Origin: Bombyx mori
Taxonomy: Eukaryota; Arthropoda; Insecta; Lepidoptera; Bombycidae
Length of the DNA stretch: 64,000 nt
NCBI RefSeq assembly: GCF_030269925.1
Contig: NC_085107.1
Location: forward strand, 2,728,001 to 2,792,000
Direction of reading: 5' to 3'
Part shown: positions 54,660-64,000 of the stretch, one piece after another
How the letters are laid out: every line of letters begins with the position of its first letter
Numbering within the stretch: the stretch's first letter is position 1
Program-made: the position numbers and the translations under genes
The notes under the pieces: generated by a model
The model's input: only the letters and a program-made list of their open reading frames with translations
Told to the model about the DNA's origin: nothing
The model's database searches: none

Positions 54660-56295
54660 TATATGTACAATAAAATACCGCGAGATCTAACCGTAAAATT
54701 AATCCTAATTAAACTCATCGAATAATAAGGGGATGATGGAATAAAACAATTATTCATTTTTACTAATATTTCTATTTTCAATTTCTTGTTTATTCATCTT
54801 CGAAATAAGATTCTTTCGTTTTCTTTATTACGATAATACAATTAATGAATATAAGTTGCCCGTAACTAAAGGCTACTGTAGAATTATCAACGTCTTAATA
54901 CATTCGTACCAACGTAATGACTAGATCAGATTTTATTCTTCAATAAACATTGTTCTCGCTAGGAAAATTGCTTGGAATTGAAAATGTGTTCATAACAAAT
55001 TCTTAAACATTTAAAAATCGTAATCATTTTTTGTAATTATTTTTAATTTAATATAACAAGGTATTAATGAAATTCAAACAAATGATTCAATGATTTCGTG
55101 TTGAAGAGCAATCTCCCGCAATGCAGCATCTATTTAAATACTACATTTTGGTACAATACACAAAAGTATAAACGAGATTCCAATTGAAGATGTATCATGA
55201 TCAATTTATTTATTGTTTACTTCTTTTACAATACATATAAATATCCGATTTTGCTATATTGTATGTATCTTAATGTATATTAAACATATGCGTAATTACG
55301 CAATCGGAGAAAAAAGTTATGTAATTAACCTATTTACCTGTGTAAATAAATGCAAAAAATTGGAATGCTTTAAATTCTCTGTGTGCTATCATTTCATGAG
55401 ATTAGATAAATTAATCAAATTCTTATTCTATTTAAGCTGTATTTAAATAAATAAAATGTTCATTTACTAACAGAACAGAGAAAATATTCTAAATTATTCG
55501 AATATTATGAAACAGTTATCTATAGAAAATAATTAAATTTCATAACGTTCTGATGATGATTCTAAACTCTAATTATTGCTTCATTCTTATTCTCTTATTA
55601 TCATCTCAGAAGTTACGAAATACGAAAAAATCATAACACATCTTTTAACGTAAAATAAAGGTAAAAAACATTTAAATAATACTAGAGATGACTAGATTTC
55701 ATTAGTGTTGACCATCCTGCCTAACTTCTATATGCAGTGTCTATTAGATTGCTTTGGTTGTATATGAATACAGCGAACGTTTTCACGATCAGGCTCACAA
55801 CGATAAGCTAAAAATAATGTGAAACGTTGCAGACACGCAATGATGCGCTCCCGATATCATCTACATACTTATCACGGCTTAGTTGAAATATAGATAAATG
55901 ACCTTTAGTGTGTATGGTGCTGAAAATGTCAGTCCAATTAATGGATGTCCAGAGTGGAACTTTGGAGGGTGAGGAGCACAATCTTACATACAGGGCCGGA
56001 TTTAAACTTAATGCCGCTCCTGGGCACCGGAAAAAAATCCGCCACAATACTGGAATTTTACCTAAACTTATATTTTATAAATTTTATTTTTCAAAATTAT
56101 ATTAACTAATATATTGCGGAAACTTTATCATATGTGATATATTCCAAAAACATAAATAAATACATATGTGTTTTTTTTTTCCAACAATTATGAATTTAAT
56201 TAAAAAAATATTTTTATTTATTTATTACAATTAATTAATTTTATTGAGCAATCTTGATAAGACTAACAAAAATTGTAAGCGGGGTGAGGTGTTAC
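54660..56295. other. AT-rich intergenic sequence
   Basis: No gene or repeat end recognised. Confidence 0.4.
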
Positions 56296-56299
56296 TTAC

Positions 56300-56416
56300 T
56301 TGAGACCTTAGAACTTATATCTCAAGGTGGGTGGCGCATTTACGTTGTGGATGTCTATGGGCTCCAGTAACCACTTAACACCAGGTGGGCTGTGAGCTCG
56401 TCCACCCAACTAAGCA

Positions 56417-56463
<47 letters not shown>
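56300..56463 (+). repeat. Bm1 SINE 3' fragment with a (TA)n tail
   Basis: Last ~120 bp of Bm1 (GAGACCTTAGAACTTATATC onward). The usual A tail is replaced by a TA dinucleotide run at about 56420-56463. Confidence 0.88.
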
Positions 56464-56464
<1 letters not shown>

Positions 56465-56465
<1 letters not shown>

Positions 56466-57790
56466 GACTTTTGGCTTTTTTTTTTGACGCCATTTGCTAC
56501 GGTGGTGTCACCTAATAGGTCATTTTTCTCTTTCTCTAACCTCTCTAAGCTGGAATTCTTTACAATGTTAATTGTAGACAAAGTGCTTAAAACGGAACAT
56601 ATAACTACACGGACTTTATGTTTCTAAACCACCTAAATTCAGATAGGAATCATTATTACAAGAACACCGTTTAGAAATCATTTTTAATATTAACAAAAAC
56701 TAAGCAACAAGTTCTAAGTACATACAGGCTTAACGCTTACGATAGCCTTTTTTTTTTCATACAAGAACATGTACAGTCATATTTTTATCTATTAGCATTC
56801 TTAGGTTTGTTTGGTAACGCTATTGAGTGTCTGCTGATAGTTTTAAATTGTCAAATCAATATTGTAATCGATTTTACAGTTAGACAAAATGGCCGCCGTT
56901 TCAATTTCGTTTGACAGTTACTTAACGTTAGTAAAATATTTAATACTAAAATTATCGATGTCTAGATTGCACTTGTTTTTAAACTAATTTTTTTTCCGTT
57001 AAATTTATATTTACAAAATATCTTTTAAAAATATTATTTATAAAATTCGCAAAGTTCTTGCTTTTCGTTTTTTTTTTTTAATTTTCGTTATCTCTTAAGC
57101 TGTGGCGTGCACCACATTCATGGATTCATGCAATAAACAGCCAAGTTAATAAAATACTTATTTATTTCATTTAAATTTCAAAACAATTTTAAACTTGGCA
57201 ATGATCTTCTAGAAACTTTTTGGCATCAATGAATCTACGAAATTAAAAGCTACAAGCATTTTATGTCTTAATAAAGAATACGTGCTTGTTATCAATACGG
57301 TAAAAAGAGCATGAATCCTTCGGCGTTGTACTAATTCCTTTCGATTTAGTAACTATACGTATTTTTAAACCTAGATCCTAAATTTAAAACGAAATGTGTT
57401 ATATTTACAAATGAGTTTTAAAATACTATTTTAGCTAAATGTCACTAATGACCTTATTAGACTAAAGTTGTGCCATTTTGTAGGTTATGTTAAAATTTTC
57501 AAATAAACAGTGTGTAGATTCAACGGTCTTAAAAAAAAAAACATTTAATTTTATATACATCATAACAAACATAAAAGATACACTTACGATTATTTTGTAC
57601 AGTTTCAATTGAATAATATCAGAACATAACGTCTAACAATAATGTCATCGAACACAATGTAAACATTGCGCAATCGGGACGAGTGTCATGCGTACAGAAA
57701 CGTTTTTATTTTTATTAGAATTTAACGAAACACGAAGAGAAATAAGAGCGTGGCTCTGTTCCGCATGACACTATTGCGGGCACGCACAGT
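56465..57790. other. Intergenic sequence, possible acj6 3' UTR side
   Basis: AT-rich. For a - strand transcript, TTTATT at 57705-57710 and 57711-57716 would be poly(A) signals downstream of acj6. No other gene seen. Confidence 0.4.
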
Positions 57791-57795
57791 GCAAC

Positions 57796-57965
57796 CAGTG
57801 TGCTAAGTGCGAGTTTTTTAACGTTCTCGATAGCGTAAAAGTTATCTCAATGGAATGGGATCGTTTGCGTACGTTTGCCGCTAGGGGCGCTGTTCCAACT
57901 GCATACAAAATTGGGTTAACTATTACACTATCGAGAACGTTAAGAAACTCGCACTAAGCACACTG
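57796..57965. mobile_element. CAGTGTGCT MITE, copy 3 (complete)
   Basis: Inverted repeats of ~45 bp: CAGTGTGCTAAGTGCGAG...AACGTTCTCGATAGCG and the mirror ending CGCACTAAGCACACTG. The centre is TTTGCCGCTAGGGGCGCTGT. 170 bp, no ORF. It lies ~500 bp past the acj6 stop codon and may be within its 3' UTR. Confidence 0.85.
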
Positions 57966-58459
57966 TAGTCGGAAATATGTGAGGTGTCGAACAGAACCGG
58001 GGGCACACCTAATCCGTCCGGTCCGGCTCTTGCGACTCGCAGCGACCGAGTTTCTAACATTAAACACAGAATATTGATTATTTGCAAGGCACATTCTCTT
58101 AAAAATCCTGAATTTCAATTTTCATGTACACATATAATTTAAATGCTCCGAAACGTGAAACACGGCGAGTACGAACTAAACGATGTATGAGAAAGCGACG
58201 TCTATCAATCTGTAATGATATGTATATAATCGATATTACGTACCCTGTGTCTCGAAAAACATATGAGAAGTTACAGAACGAGTACAAACAAACGTATGCG
58301 TCGTCGTATGGGTCGCGGTGAACAGTTTCTACACTAAGGACTAGTTGCGCTTCGACTCGCAGTCGGGAGGATCGAGCGTCGAGGAGAGCAGTCGCAGCCG
58401 GCGTCTCAGTACCCGTACCCGGCGCCGGGGTACAGCAGCGCCGCGCTGCCGCCCGCCGG

Positions 58460-59167
58460 TCAGTGTTGCGCCGCGAACTTCATCCGCTTCTGTTTCTGTC
58501 GTTGGTTACAGAACCAAACCCTCACGACGTTCTTTTTGAGGTCCAGCTTCTCTGCGATTGCGGTTATCTTCTCGCCGGAAGGCCTCGGCTGGACTGCAAA
58601 GTACGCTTCTAGACTTCGTTTCTCCGGTGCCGCTATGGATGTCCTCTTGCGTTTCTTTTCGCCAGCCGGCAGGACGCTTGGCGCGTCCGGGTCCCGTCTC
58701 TTGTTCTTGGCCTGCGCTTCCGCTTCCTCGAGCCACGCCTGCAGTATGGGTTTGAGAGCAATCATATTATTGTGACTGAGCGTTAGACTTTCGAAGCGAC
58801 AGATCGTGCTCTGCGAGAGCGCCCCCACTCCTGGCAGTTTCAAATTCGCAAGCGCTTTGCCGACGTCCGCTTGTGTGACGCCGAGTTTGATCCGTCTCTG
58901 TTTGAATCGTTCAGCGAAGGCTTCGAGTTCTCGAGGATCTGTGTCAGTATCGGGATGTAGTGCAGCAGCGGGGTGTCCTAGGTGCGCGGGAGGTGCGTGT
59001 CCGAGCCCGCCGGGGTGGTGGTGATGGTTCATAACGTGGTTCATTGCGCCATAGCCGTGGAGCTGGTGATGTGGTGGTGCGCCTTCGCCCATCGGCGCCA
59101 GTGTGGTCATAGAGGACGAAGTCAGCGGATCGAGCATGTCGATCCCTTCCATTCCGTGGTGACCCAT
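58460..59167 (-). CDS. acj6: POU class IV transcription factor Acj6, last coding exon
   Basis: 235 residues to a TGA stop; the exon begins at 59167 directly after the acceptor TTTCTTTCCTCAG. Its first codon happens to be ATG, but the true start should be in upstream exons. Residues 1-74 form a His/Gly/Pro-rich linker with EGIDMLDPLTSSSMTTLAP as in insect Acj6. The POU-specific domain is ~75-152 (AFAERFKQRRIKLGVTQADV, LSQSTICRFESLTLS). The homeodomain is ~171-230 (KKRKRTSIAAPEK, recognition helix RVWFCNQRQKQKR). The tail MKFAAQH resembles vertebrate Brn-3 ends. Class IV POU factors bind DNA and specify sensory-neuron identity and odorant receptor choice in flies. The POU-IV box lies in exons outside the window. 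It converges on LanB2. Confidence 0.95.
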   Translation of the reverse strand: MGHHGMEGIDMLDPLTSSSMTTLAPMGEGAPPHHQLHGYGAMNHVMNHHHHPGGLGHAPPAHLGHPAAALHPDTDTDPRELEAFAERFKQRRIKLGVTQADVGKALANLKLPGVGALSQSTICRFESLTLSHNNMIALKPILQAWLEEAEAQAKNKRRDPDAPSVLPAGEKKRKRTSIAAPEKRSLEAYFAVQPRPSGEKITAIAEKLDLKKNVVRVWFCNQRQKQKRMKFAAQH

Positions 59168-59841
59168 CTGAGGAAAGAAAGGCTTCTTGTAATTCGTTTT
59201 AATCTTACTGTCAATACTTCAATCATTGAGGATTACGATAGGGTGTCGCCCCGCTCATTATAACCGTGCGCCGAATTAACTCGTGCATTGATGTTAAATC
59301 GCTCGTTTCGCGAATAGGGGCGCGACAATAGCGCTGACGATACGAAAACATAAACAATGATCTTTTTACAGATTTGCAGGCATTCTTTATGAGAGCAAAC
59401 ACTTGTGTGCTTCAATAGCGGGGGGAGAGTTTTTGTTGCGCCGTTGATTGGGAGCGAGTGTTCTACCAATATGCTTAACATGTTGACCGGCTTTGTAACG
59501 AAAATGAATATTTGAAGTGGCCGACCCGCGCCCATATGGGTGCATTACAAATATTTTGATATATTCCGTCGAGAATTACTTTTGTTACGATTTAACAATG
59601 AAAAAATGACGCTCACGCAAATTTATTTCTGTAATAATATTGATAATTTATATTAATAAGCGCCTTACATTGTTTAGCGCCTTTTATTTCTTTCGAATTT
59701 ATTCTGTATGTTAATGGACTTTGGATGTAATATCAGGTGTCCGTCAGCTGACCTGCTTACATAGCAGCAATAAATATATAATGTAAGTGTAAAATTAAAT
59801 TGAATAGTCGATATTCATATTTTATGAATATTGTTTTGAAT

Positions 59842-60284
59842 TCGTCGTGACCCAAAGGATAAGACGTCCGGTGCATTCGTATCTAGCGATACAACAGTGT
59901 TCGAATCCCGCACGTGGGTACCAATTTTTCTAATGAAATACGTGCTTAGCAAATGTTCACGATTGACTTTCACGGTGAAGGAATAACATCGTGTAATGAA
60001 ATTCAAACCCGCAAAATTATAATTTGCGTAATTACTGATGGTAGGACCTCTTGTGAGTCCACACGGGTAGGTACCACCACCCCGCCTATTTCTACCGTGA
60101 AGCAGCCATGCGTTTCGGTTTGAAGTACGGGGCAGCCGTTGTAACTATACTGAGACCTTAGAACTTATATCTCAAGGTGTGTGGCGCATTTACGTTGTAG
60201 ATGTCTATGGGCTCCAGTGGCCACTTAACACTTAACACCAGGTGGGCTGTGAGATCGTCCACACATCTAGGCAATAAAAAAAAA
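59842..60284 (+). repeat. Bm1 SINE, full length
   Basis: Has the tRNA-like head (one A-box change: GACCCAAAGGATAAG) and the Bm1 body. A 10-bp internal duplication gives ACTTAACACTTAACACC near 60225. The A tail is followed by a T run at 60285-60299. Confidence 0.92.
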
Positions 60285-60812
60285 TTTTTTTTTTTTTTTA
60301 AATAGTTAAATAGTTAGATCCGTTATTTTTTAAACTAGACTCTCGCTGATCGATGAACAGAATTATTTGCCTGAAGTTTCAACAGCGTTTGTAAATTTAA
60401 AGGCAATCGAATGAACAACGTGCGATCGCATAAAATACAAACCAACAAACAAAGCCACAAGCATTCAGTTTCGAATATTAGATACCTTTGTTTTAACTAT
60501 TTATTTTGTCCGACGATAAAACGGATAAGCTCGTGTCGTGTGGCGCTCGGAACGCTGCGTGACGTCAGCTAATTGTGATATACAACTCTCAAGGGAAGTC
60601 AGGCATATGGCCACCGCGACAGTCCTGTTTTCTTGCAAAACTTAATATGTCTTATAGAATAAATGCAATTTCAAATGAACCAATGAAGAGTATCTCACTA
60701 CGCTGTGGGTATTTCAAACGTCGAATAGGTACCTTTCATAAATAAAACATAAATGCTTAACCGATATCTTCTCGTCCTAAAAAACCTTTCTTGTCTTTTG
60801 TTTTCTTGATTA

Positions 60813-61032
60813 TCTATATACTAATATATAAATCTACGGTGGGTTTTACGGATGTTCCGTTATAACTACTAAACCATGCATCCGATTGACTTGAAACTTG
60901 GTATCCATGTAGAAAATACATGTACTTAATGGATAGGCTAATATTTATATGAATGTTGGACTCCCTAATAATAATGACAATAAATAATAATGTTAATTTT
61001 AAATGCCCAGCGAAGCGGGCGAGTACGGCTAG
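60813..61032 (+). mobile_element. Short non-autonomous Helitron
   Basis: 220 bp starting TCTATATACTAATATATAAA after host A. It ends AGCGAAGCGGGCGAGTACGG CTAG before host T. Carries the CATGCATCCGATTGACTTG core common in moth Helitrons. Confidence 0.65.
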
Positions 61033-61128
61033 TCTCTAATAAGCTTAATCGATCCGCGCAGATTTATTCCGAGAAGAATACCTTATAGAAGAAGCGAAAA
61101 ATAAGTTAGGTACGTATTGTATAATAAA

Positions 61129-61397
61129 TGTCGCGGCGCCTGACGCGTTTAGCATAGCAAGCTAGCCAAAACATTTACTACTACCGGCACCGCGCGCTGA
61201 CAGCATGCAACAACATTCTGAAGATACCTCCCAATAATCATTGACACAAGACCTTCCTTTTCGAGAAAGGTCACATTCCAAGATTCATCGACGAACAATC
61301 ACAACCAAACCATTGTATAATAATAATTAAAGCAAGTAGCAAGAGTGCCATTGGTTTTATTAATGAAACAATAAGGCCACAGTGTCTCGCGTAGACA
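61129..61397 (+). repeat. Putative 5' LTR of BEL/Pao element
   Basis: It lies just upstream of the primer site and begins TGTCGCGG and ends GTAGACA, with short inverted TGTC/GACA ends. The second LTR is outside the window, so both boundaries are provisional. The T run 61401-61415 may belong to the LTR. Confidence 0.45.
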
Positions 61398-61414
61398 TAC
61401 TTTTTTTTTTTTTT

Positions 61415-61432
61415 TGGCGACCGTGACAGGAC
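61415..61432 (+). other. Primer binding site, tRNA-Arg (BEL/Pao element)
   Basis: TGGCGACCGTGACAGGAC is complementary to the 3' end of insect tRNA-Arg (TCG) with CCA over all 18 positions as I know that tRNA. It fixes the LTR/leader border and the + orientation. Confidence 0.8.
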
Positions 61433-61830
61433 ACGCGTTCCGCCTCATTCGACGTGCCAAGTCATCATTAAGATAACGGCGTCGCATCAGCAATCTCCGC
61501 CAAAAGGAAGGAAAAAGGAACGCAGTACTGGACAATCGCTGGATCCGGCAGCGAAGCAGCAGCAGACACGCGTTCCGCCTCATTCGACGTGCCAAGTCAT
61601 CATTAAGATAACGGCGTCGCATCAGCAATCTCCGCCAAAAGGAAGGAAAAAGGAACGCAGTACTGGACAATCGCTGGATCCGGCAGCGAAGCAGCAGCAG
61701 ACACGCGTTCCGCCTCATTCGACGTGCCAAGTCATCATTAAGATAACGGCGTCGCATCAGCAATCTAAAAGGAAGGAAAAGGGAACGCCGTACTGGACAA
61801 TCGCTGGATCCGGCAGCGAAGCAGCAGCAG
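61431..61830 (+). repeat. 135-bp tandem repeat, three units, in BEL/Pao leader
   Basis: Units start at 61431, 61566 and 61701 (ACACGCGTTCCGCCTCATTC) and end in a GCAGCAGCAG run. Units 1 and 2 appear identical. Unit 3 lacks 5 bp (CCGCC) and has two changes near GGAAAAGGGAACGCCGTAC. The array begins at the last two bases of the primer site. A - strand frame across it gives a 45-residue Arg/Leu repeat that I do not take as a gene. Confidence 0.92.
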
Positions 61831-62625
61831 TAAGACTTCGCCACGACCGCGTTGTCGTTCATCAAACAAGATAAGTGTCTTTCCTTCAACATTCCCAATC
61901 CCTTAATATCAAATCAATAATTATTGCCTTCACAGTGTATCAGAAGTTTCGTACATTTGTGCAAAGGATAATTAACATAATTTTACGTAAATCATCCAAG
62001 TGTTCAACCAAAGATACCAAGTGCATTGTTATGCAATCTTGCTACCATTGCTTTAAAATACAATAAAACAATCAAACCTTCATTTCAAAAACGTTTTTTC
62101 GGTTAAGAAGCTGCCTATCCACGCATTTCGTAAAAATTCTATACAATTTTACGCGTCATTCTGCGATCTACCTACACATTATAATTATTCAATCATTGTT
62201 TAATCTTAAATCATTAGAATTCATTGTTTTAAAATATATTAATATACAGTAAAAGTCATAAAATTCATTAAACAAGTTTAACATTAGCCAATTCAATTGT
62301 CACTGTTTACGAAACAGCACGTTAGTAATTATATATTATTTCTTTCCGCTCATTCGTTCGGCCGACGTTTCCAGGCTCGCCCCGCGATCGATCGCGCCGC
62401 TTCCGAACGTACAGCACTACATGTAATAAGCCGTGCTTCGAGACCTCGAAGACTGCCATCGAAGGGAGGAGAGTGAGTCGGTACCCGAATGAAACAACCG
62501 TTGCAGCTAAGTCAGAACGAGTGTTTTTTCATTATTTAAAAAATAATTTTCTAACTTTTCCATTGTTTAAAACAGTAACGATATTCTAAAAACTCAAGTA
62601 AAAGAAAATATTTAAAAATACAACA
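61831..62625 (+). other. BEL/Pao untranslated leader
   Basis: Sequence between the tandem repeats and gag. It is AT-rich, then GC-rich at 62345-62480. No ORF with element character. Confidence 0.5.
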
Positions 62626-63828
62626 ATGGCTACTGGGTCTGATAAATCCATCAGTAAATACAAAGAACTGATTCTAAGGCGTAGTTCTATTAAAGGTCAA
62701 ATAACAAAGTTTAAAAATTATTTAGCTTTATTTGAATCATCACCGTTATCCAGTATTGAGGTAGCTGAGCTATCAGTAAGATTAAACAGATTTGAAAATT
62801 TATCCACAAAATTTGATAGCCTTCAATCAGATATTGAAGTGCTCAATCACGATAGTCTAGAGAGGGAAATCGATGAGAGGGATGGTATTGAGCGCGACAT
62901 CATTTCATGCATTGCTACGGCAAACAGTTTGATATCAGAAACAAACATTCAACTAGAGGCGCGCCGAAAGTCTGTCGCGCCACCGGAGCCTCAATGCCAT
63001 CACCACCACGATGACCCTGGGGTTAAGCTGCCACAGATTCAGATTTCTAGATTTGACGGAGCTTATTTCCGCTGGCTCGAGTTCCGTGATACCTTTGAAA
63101 CATTAGTACATAATAATTCGCGTATTACCGATATTCATAAATTTCATTACTTAATTTCCTATCTCGAAGGAGACGCAGCTAGAATCATCTCCAACCTCGA
63201 AGTATCTTCTTCTAATTACAGAGACGCCTGGTCATTGCTTTGTGAGCGGTACAATAACAAAAGACTTCTTATCAATTACCACTTGTCTGCTTTAGTCAAT
63301 GTACAACCGATCGCACGCGAATCAGAAAGGTCATTAAGATTTTTAGTTGACCATGTTACGAAGAACTTGCGTGCACTTTCTAGCTTGGGACTACCCACAG
63401 ACAAGTGGGATATCTTGTTAATATTTTTACTTTCATCCAAATTAGATAATGTCACTCTGATTAAATGGGAAGAACTGCGTAATACTTTTGATAGTGTCCC
63501 AGAACTGAACCAGTTTCACAAGTTCTTAATTGACAGAGCTGATGTTTTGGAAGCCTTGAAACGTAGTAAGCACAATAATAATTTTAGTACGCCACAAGCT
63601 ACGTCTCAAAGAAGTCAGGGTATTCACAATAACAATAGGCTTCCTCAAGTTTACAAGAAACAATATGAAACAAATTATGTACACACTACTACAACTGGTC
63701 AACTATATAAAACCAAACCCACTTGTATCCTTTGCCATGATGATCATACAATTTACAATTGCCCTACTTTTAAGGCCAAAAACGTTAACGAGAAAATAAG
63801 TTGGTTAAAAAATACAATTTGTGCTTAA
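62626..63828 (+). CDS. gag: BEL/Pao retrotransposon Gag
   Basis: 400 residues from ATG (AACAATGGCT context). An N-terminal coiled coil (about 5-110) is followed by a DUF1759-type capsid region with LPQIQISRFDGAYFRWLEF, FHYLISYLEGDAARII, and YRDAWSLLCERYNNKRLLI. Both are diagnostic of BEL/Pao Gag. A first zinc knuckle, CILCHDDHTIYNC, lies near the end. The frame closes at TAA (63826), before the second knuckle, which continues in the -1 frame. A slippery-type AAAAAAT sits in phase at 63807-63813. BEL/Pao elements usually have one gag-pol frame, so this is either programmed frameshifting or a small deletion. Confidence 0.92.
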   Translation: MATGSDKSISKYKELILRRSSIKGQITKFKNYLALFESSPLSSIEVAELSVRLNRFENLSTKFDSLQSDIEVLNHDSLEREIDERDGIERDIISCIATANSLISETNIQLEARRKSVAPPEPQCHHHHDDPGVKLPQIQISRFDGAYFRWLEFRDTFETLVHNNSRITDIHKFHYLISYLEGDAARIISNLEVSSSNYRDAWSLLCERYNNKRLLINYHLSALVNVQPIARESERSLRFLVDHVTKNLRALSSLGLPTDKWDILLIFLLSSKLDNVTLIKWEELRNTFDSVPELNQFHKFLIDRADVLEALKRSKHNNNFSTPQATSQRSQGIHNNNRLPQVYKKQYETNYVHTTTTGQLYKTKPTCILCHDDHTIYNCPTFKAKNVNEKISWLKNTICA

Positions 63829-63992
63829 ACTGCTTGAGGCAAGGTCATCAAAAACACGAATGTAAATTGGGACCATGCAGAGAGTGTAAAAAACGACATA
63901 ACACATTATTGCATAACCCTGAAGATTCAATATCTGATGAGAACAAAGATTCAAATTCGGTAACTGCTTTCAACCAAAGATCTTCAACCTGA
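63801..63992 (+). pseudogene. BEL/Pao Gag-Pol continuation in the -1 frame
   Basis: It begins with KKYNLCLNCLRQGHQKHEC, a CCHC knuckle, then CRECKKRHNTLLH, the conserved junction before the protease. The frame ends at TGA 63990-63992, 8 bp before the window edge. That second interruption argues that this copy is decayed, or that pol uses another frame. Protease and RT would lie beyond the window. Confidence 0.75.
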
Positions 63993-64000
63993 TACAATCA

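Noticed and set aside
58345..59263. Several Arg/Ser/Gly-rich ORFs on both strands near acj6
   Set aside because: GC-rich shadows of the acj6 exon, which has unmistakable POU and homeodomain coding in its frame.
61299..61898. 199-residue - strand ORF with 45-residue Arg/Leu repeats
   Set aside because: It is the antisense of the BEL/Pao leader tandem repeats. A repeat unit of 135 bp keeps any frame open, and there is no start context or homology.

Overview
This is insect nuclear DNA, almost certainly from a silkworm (Bombyx). The main evidence is about fifteen copies of the tRNA-derived SINE Bm1, three with the tRNA-like head. Genes with short exons and GT-AG introns, RTE/jockey/CR1 LINE debris, Helitron ends (5' TC, 3' CTAG, A|T target) and many MITEs agree with a lepidopteran genome. 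Two host genes are visible, and most of the rest is transposon-derived.

Host genes. The + strand from 8953 to 21869 carries twelve exons in one consistent reading phase. They encode the coiled-coil C-terminal ~631 residues of the laminin gamma chain (LanB2/gamma-1). Its LN and LE domains must be encoded upstream of the window. The - strand from 59167 to 58460 carries the last coding exon of the class IV POU transcription factor acj6 (Brn-3 type), with the POU-specific domain and homeodomain in one exon. The two genes converge across about 36.6 kb with no other recognisable host gene.

Mobile elements, left to right. (1) A complete, apparently intact endogenous retrovirus of the gypsy/errantivirus type lies at 865-8389. 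It has identical 218-bp LTRs, GCTG target duplications, a tRNA-Ser primer site, gag, pol and env, and a splice-site pair that would create the env start. It lies in sense orientation in what is probably a LanB2 intron. (2) LanB2 introns hold Bm1 copies, jockey fragments, a 646-bp DNA transposon with terminal inverted repeats, and a triple nest at 17192-18131 (Helitron > TA-flanked MITE > jockey fragment). (3) Between the genes are two piggyBac-like MITEs, a near-complete two-ORF LINE (32.5-37 kb, - strand), an 860-bp Ginger-like element with a Cys-rich transposase remnant (39564-40423), a 5'-truncated jockey element with a 12-bp target duplication (40627-41777), more Helitrons and unclassified dispersed repeats. 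(4) At the right end is the 5' part of a BEL/Pao LTR retrotransposon. It has a tRNA-Arg primer site followed directly by three 135-bp tandem repeats, then gag. It probably sits antisense in an acj6 intron and runs off the window.

No rRNA, functional tRNA, CRISPR array or prokaryotic feature was found. Exon boundaries were inferred by reading phase and splice consensus by eye. Repeat family names are given only where terminal or coding signatures support them.
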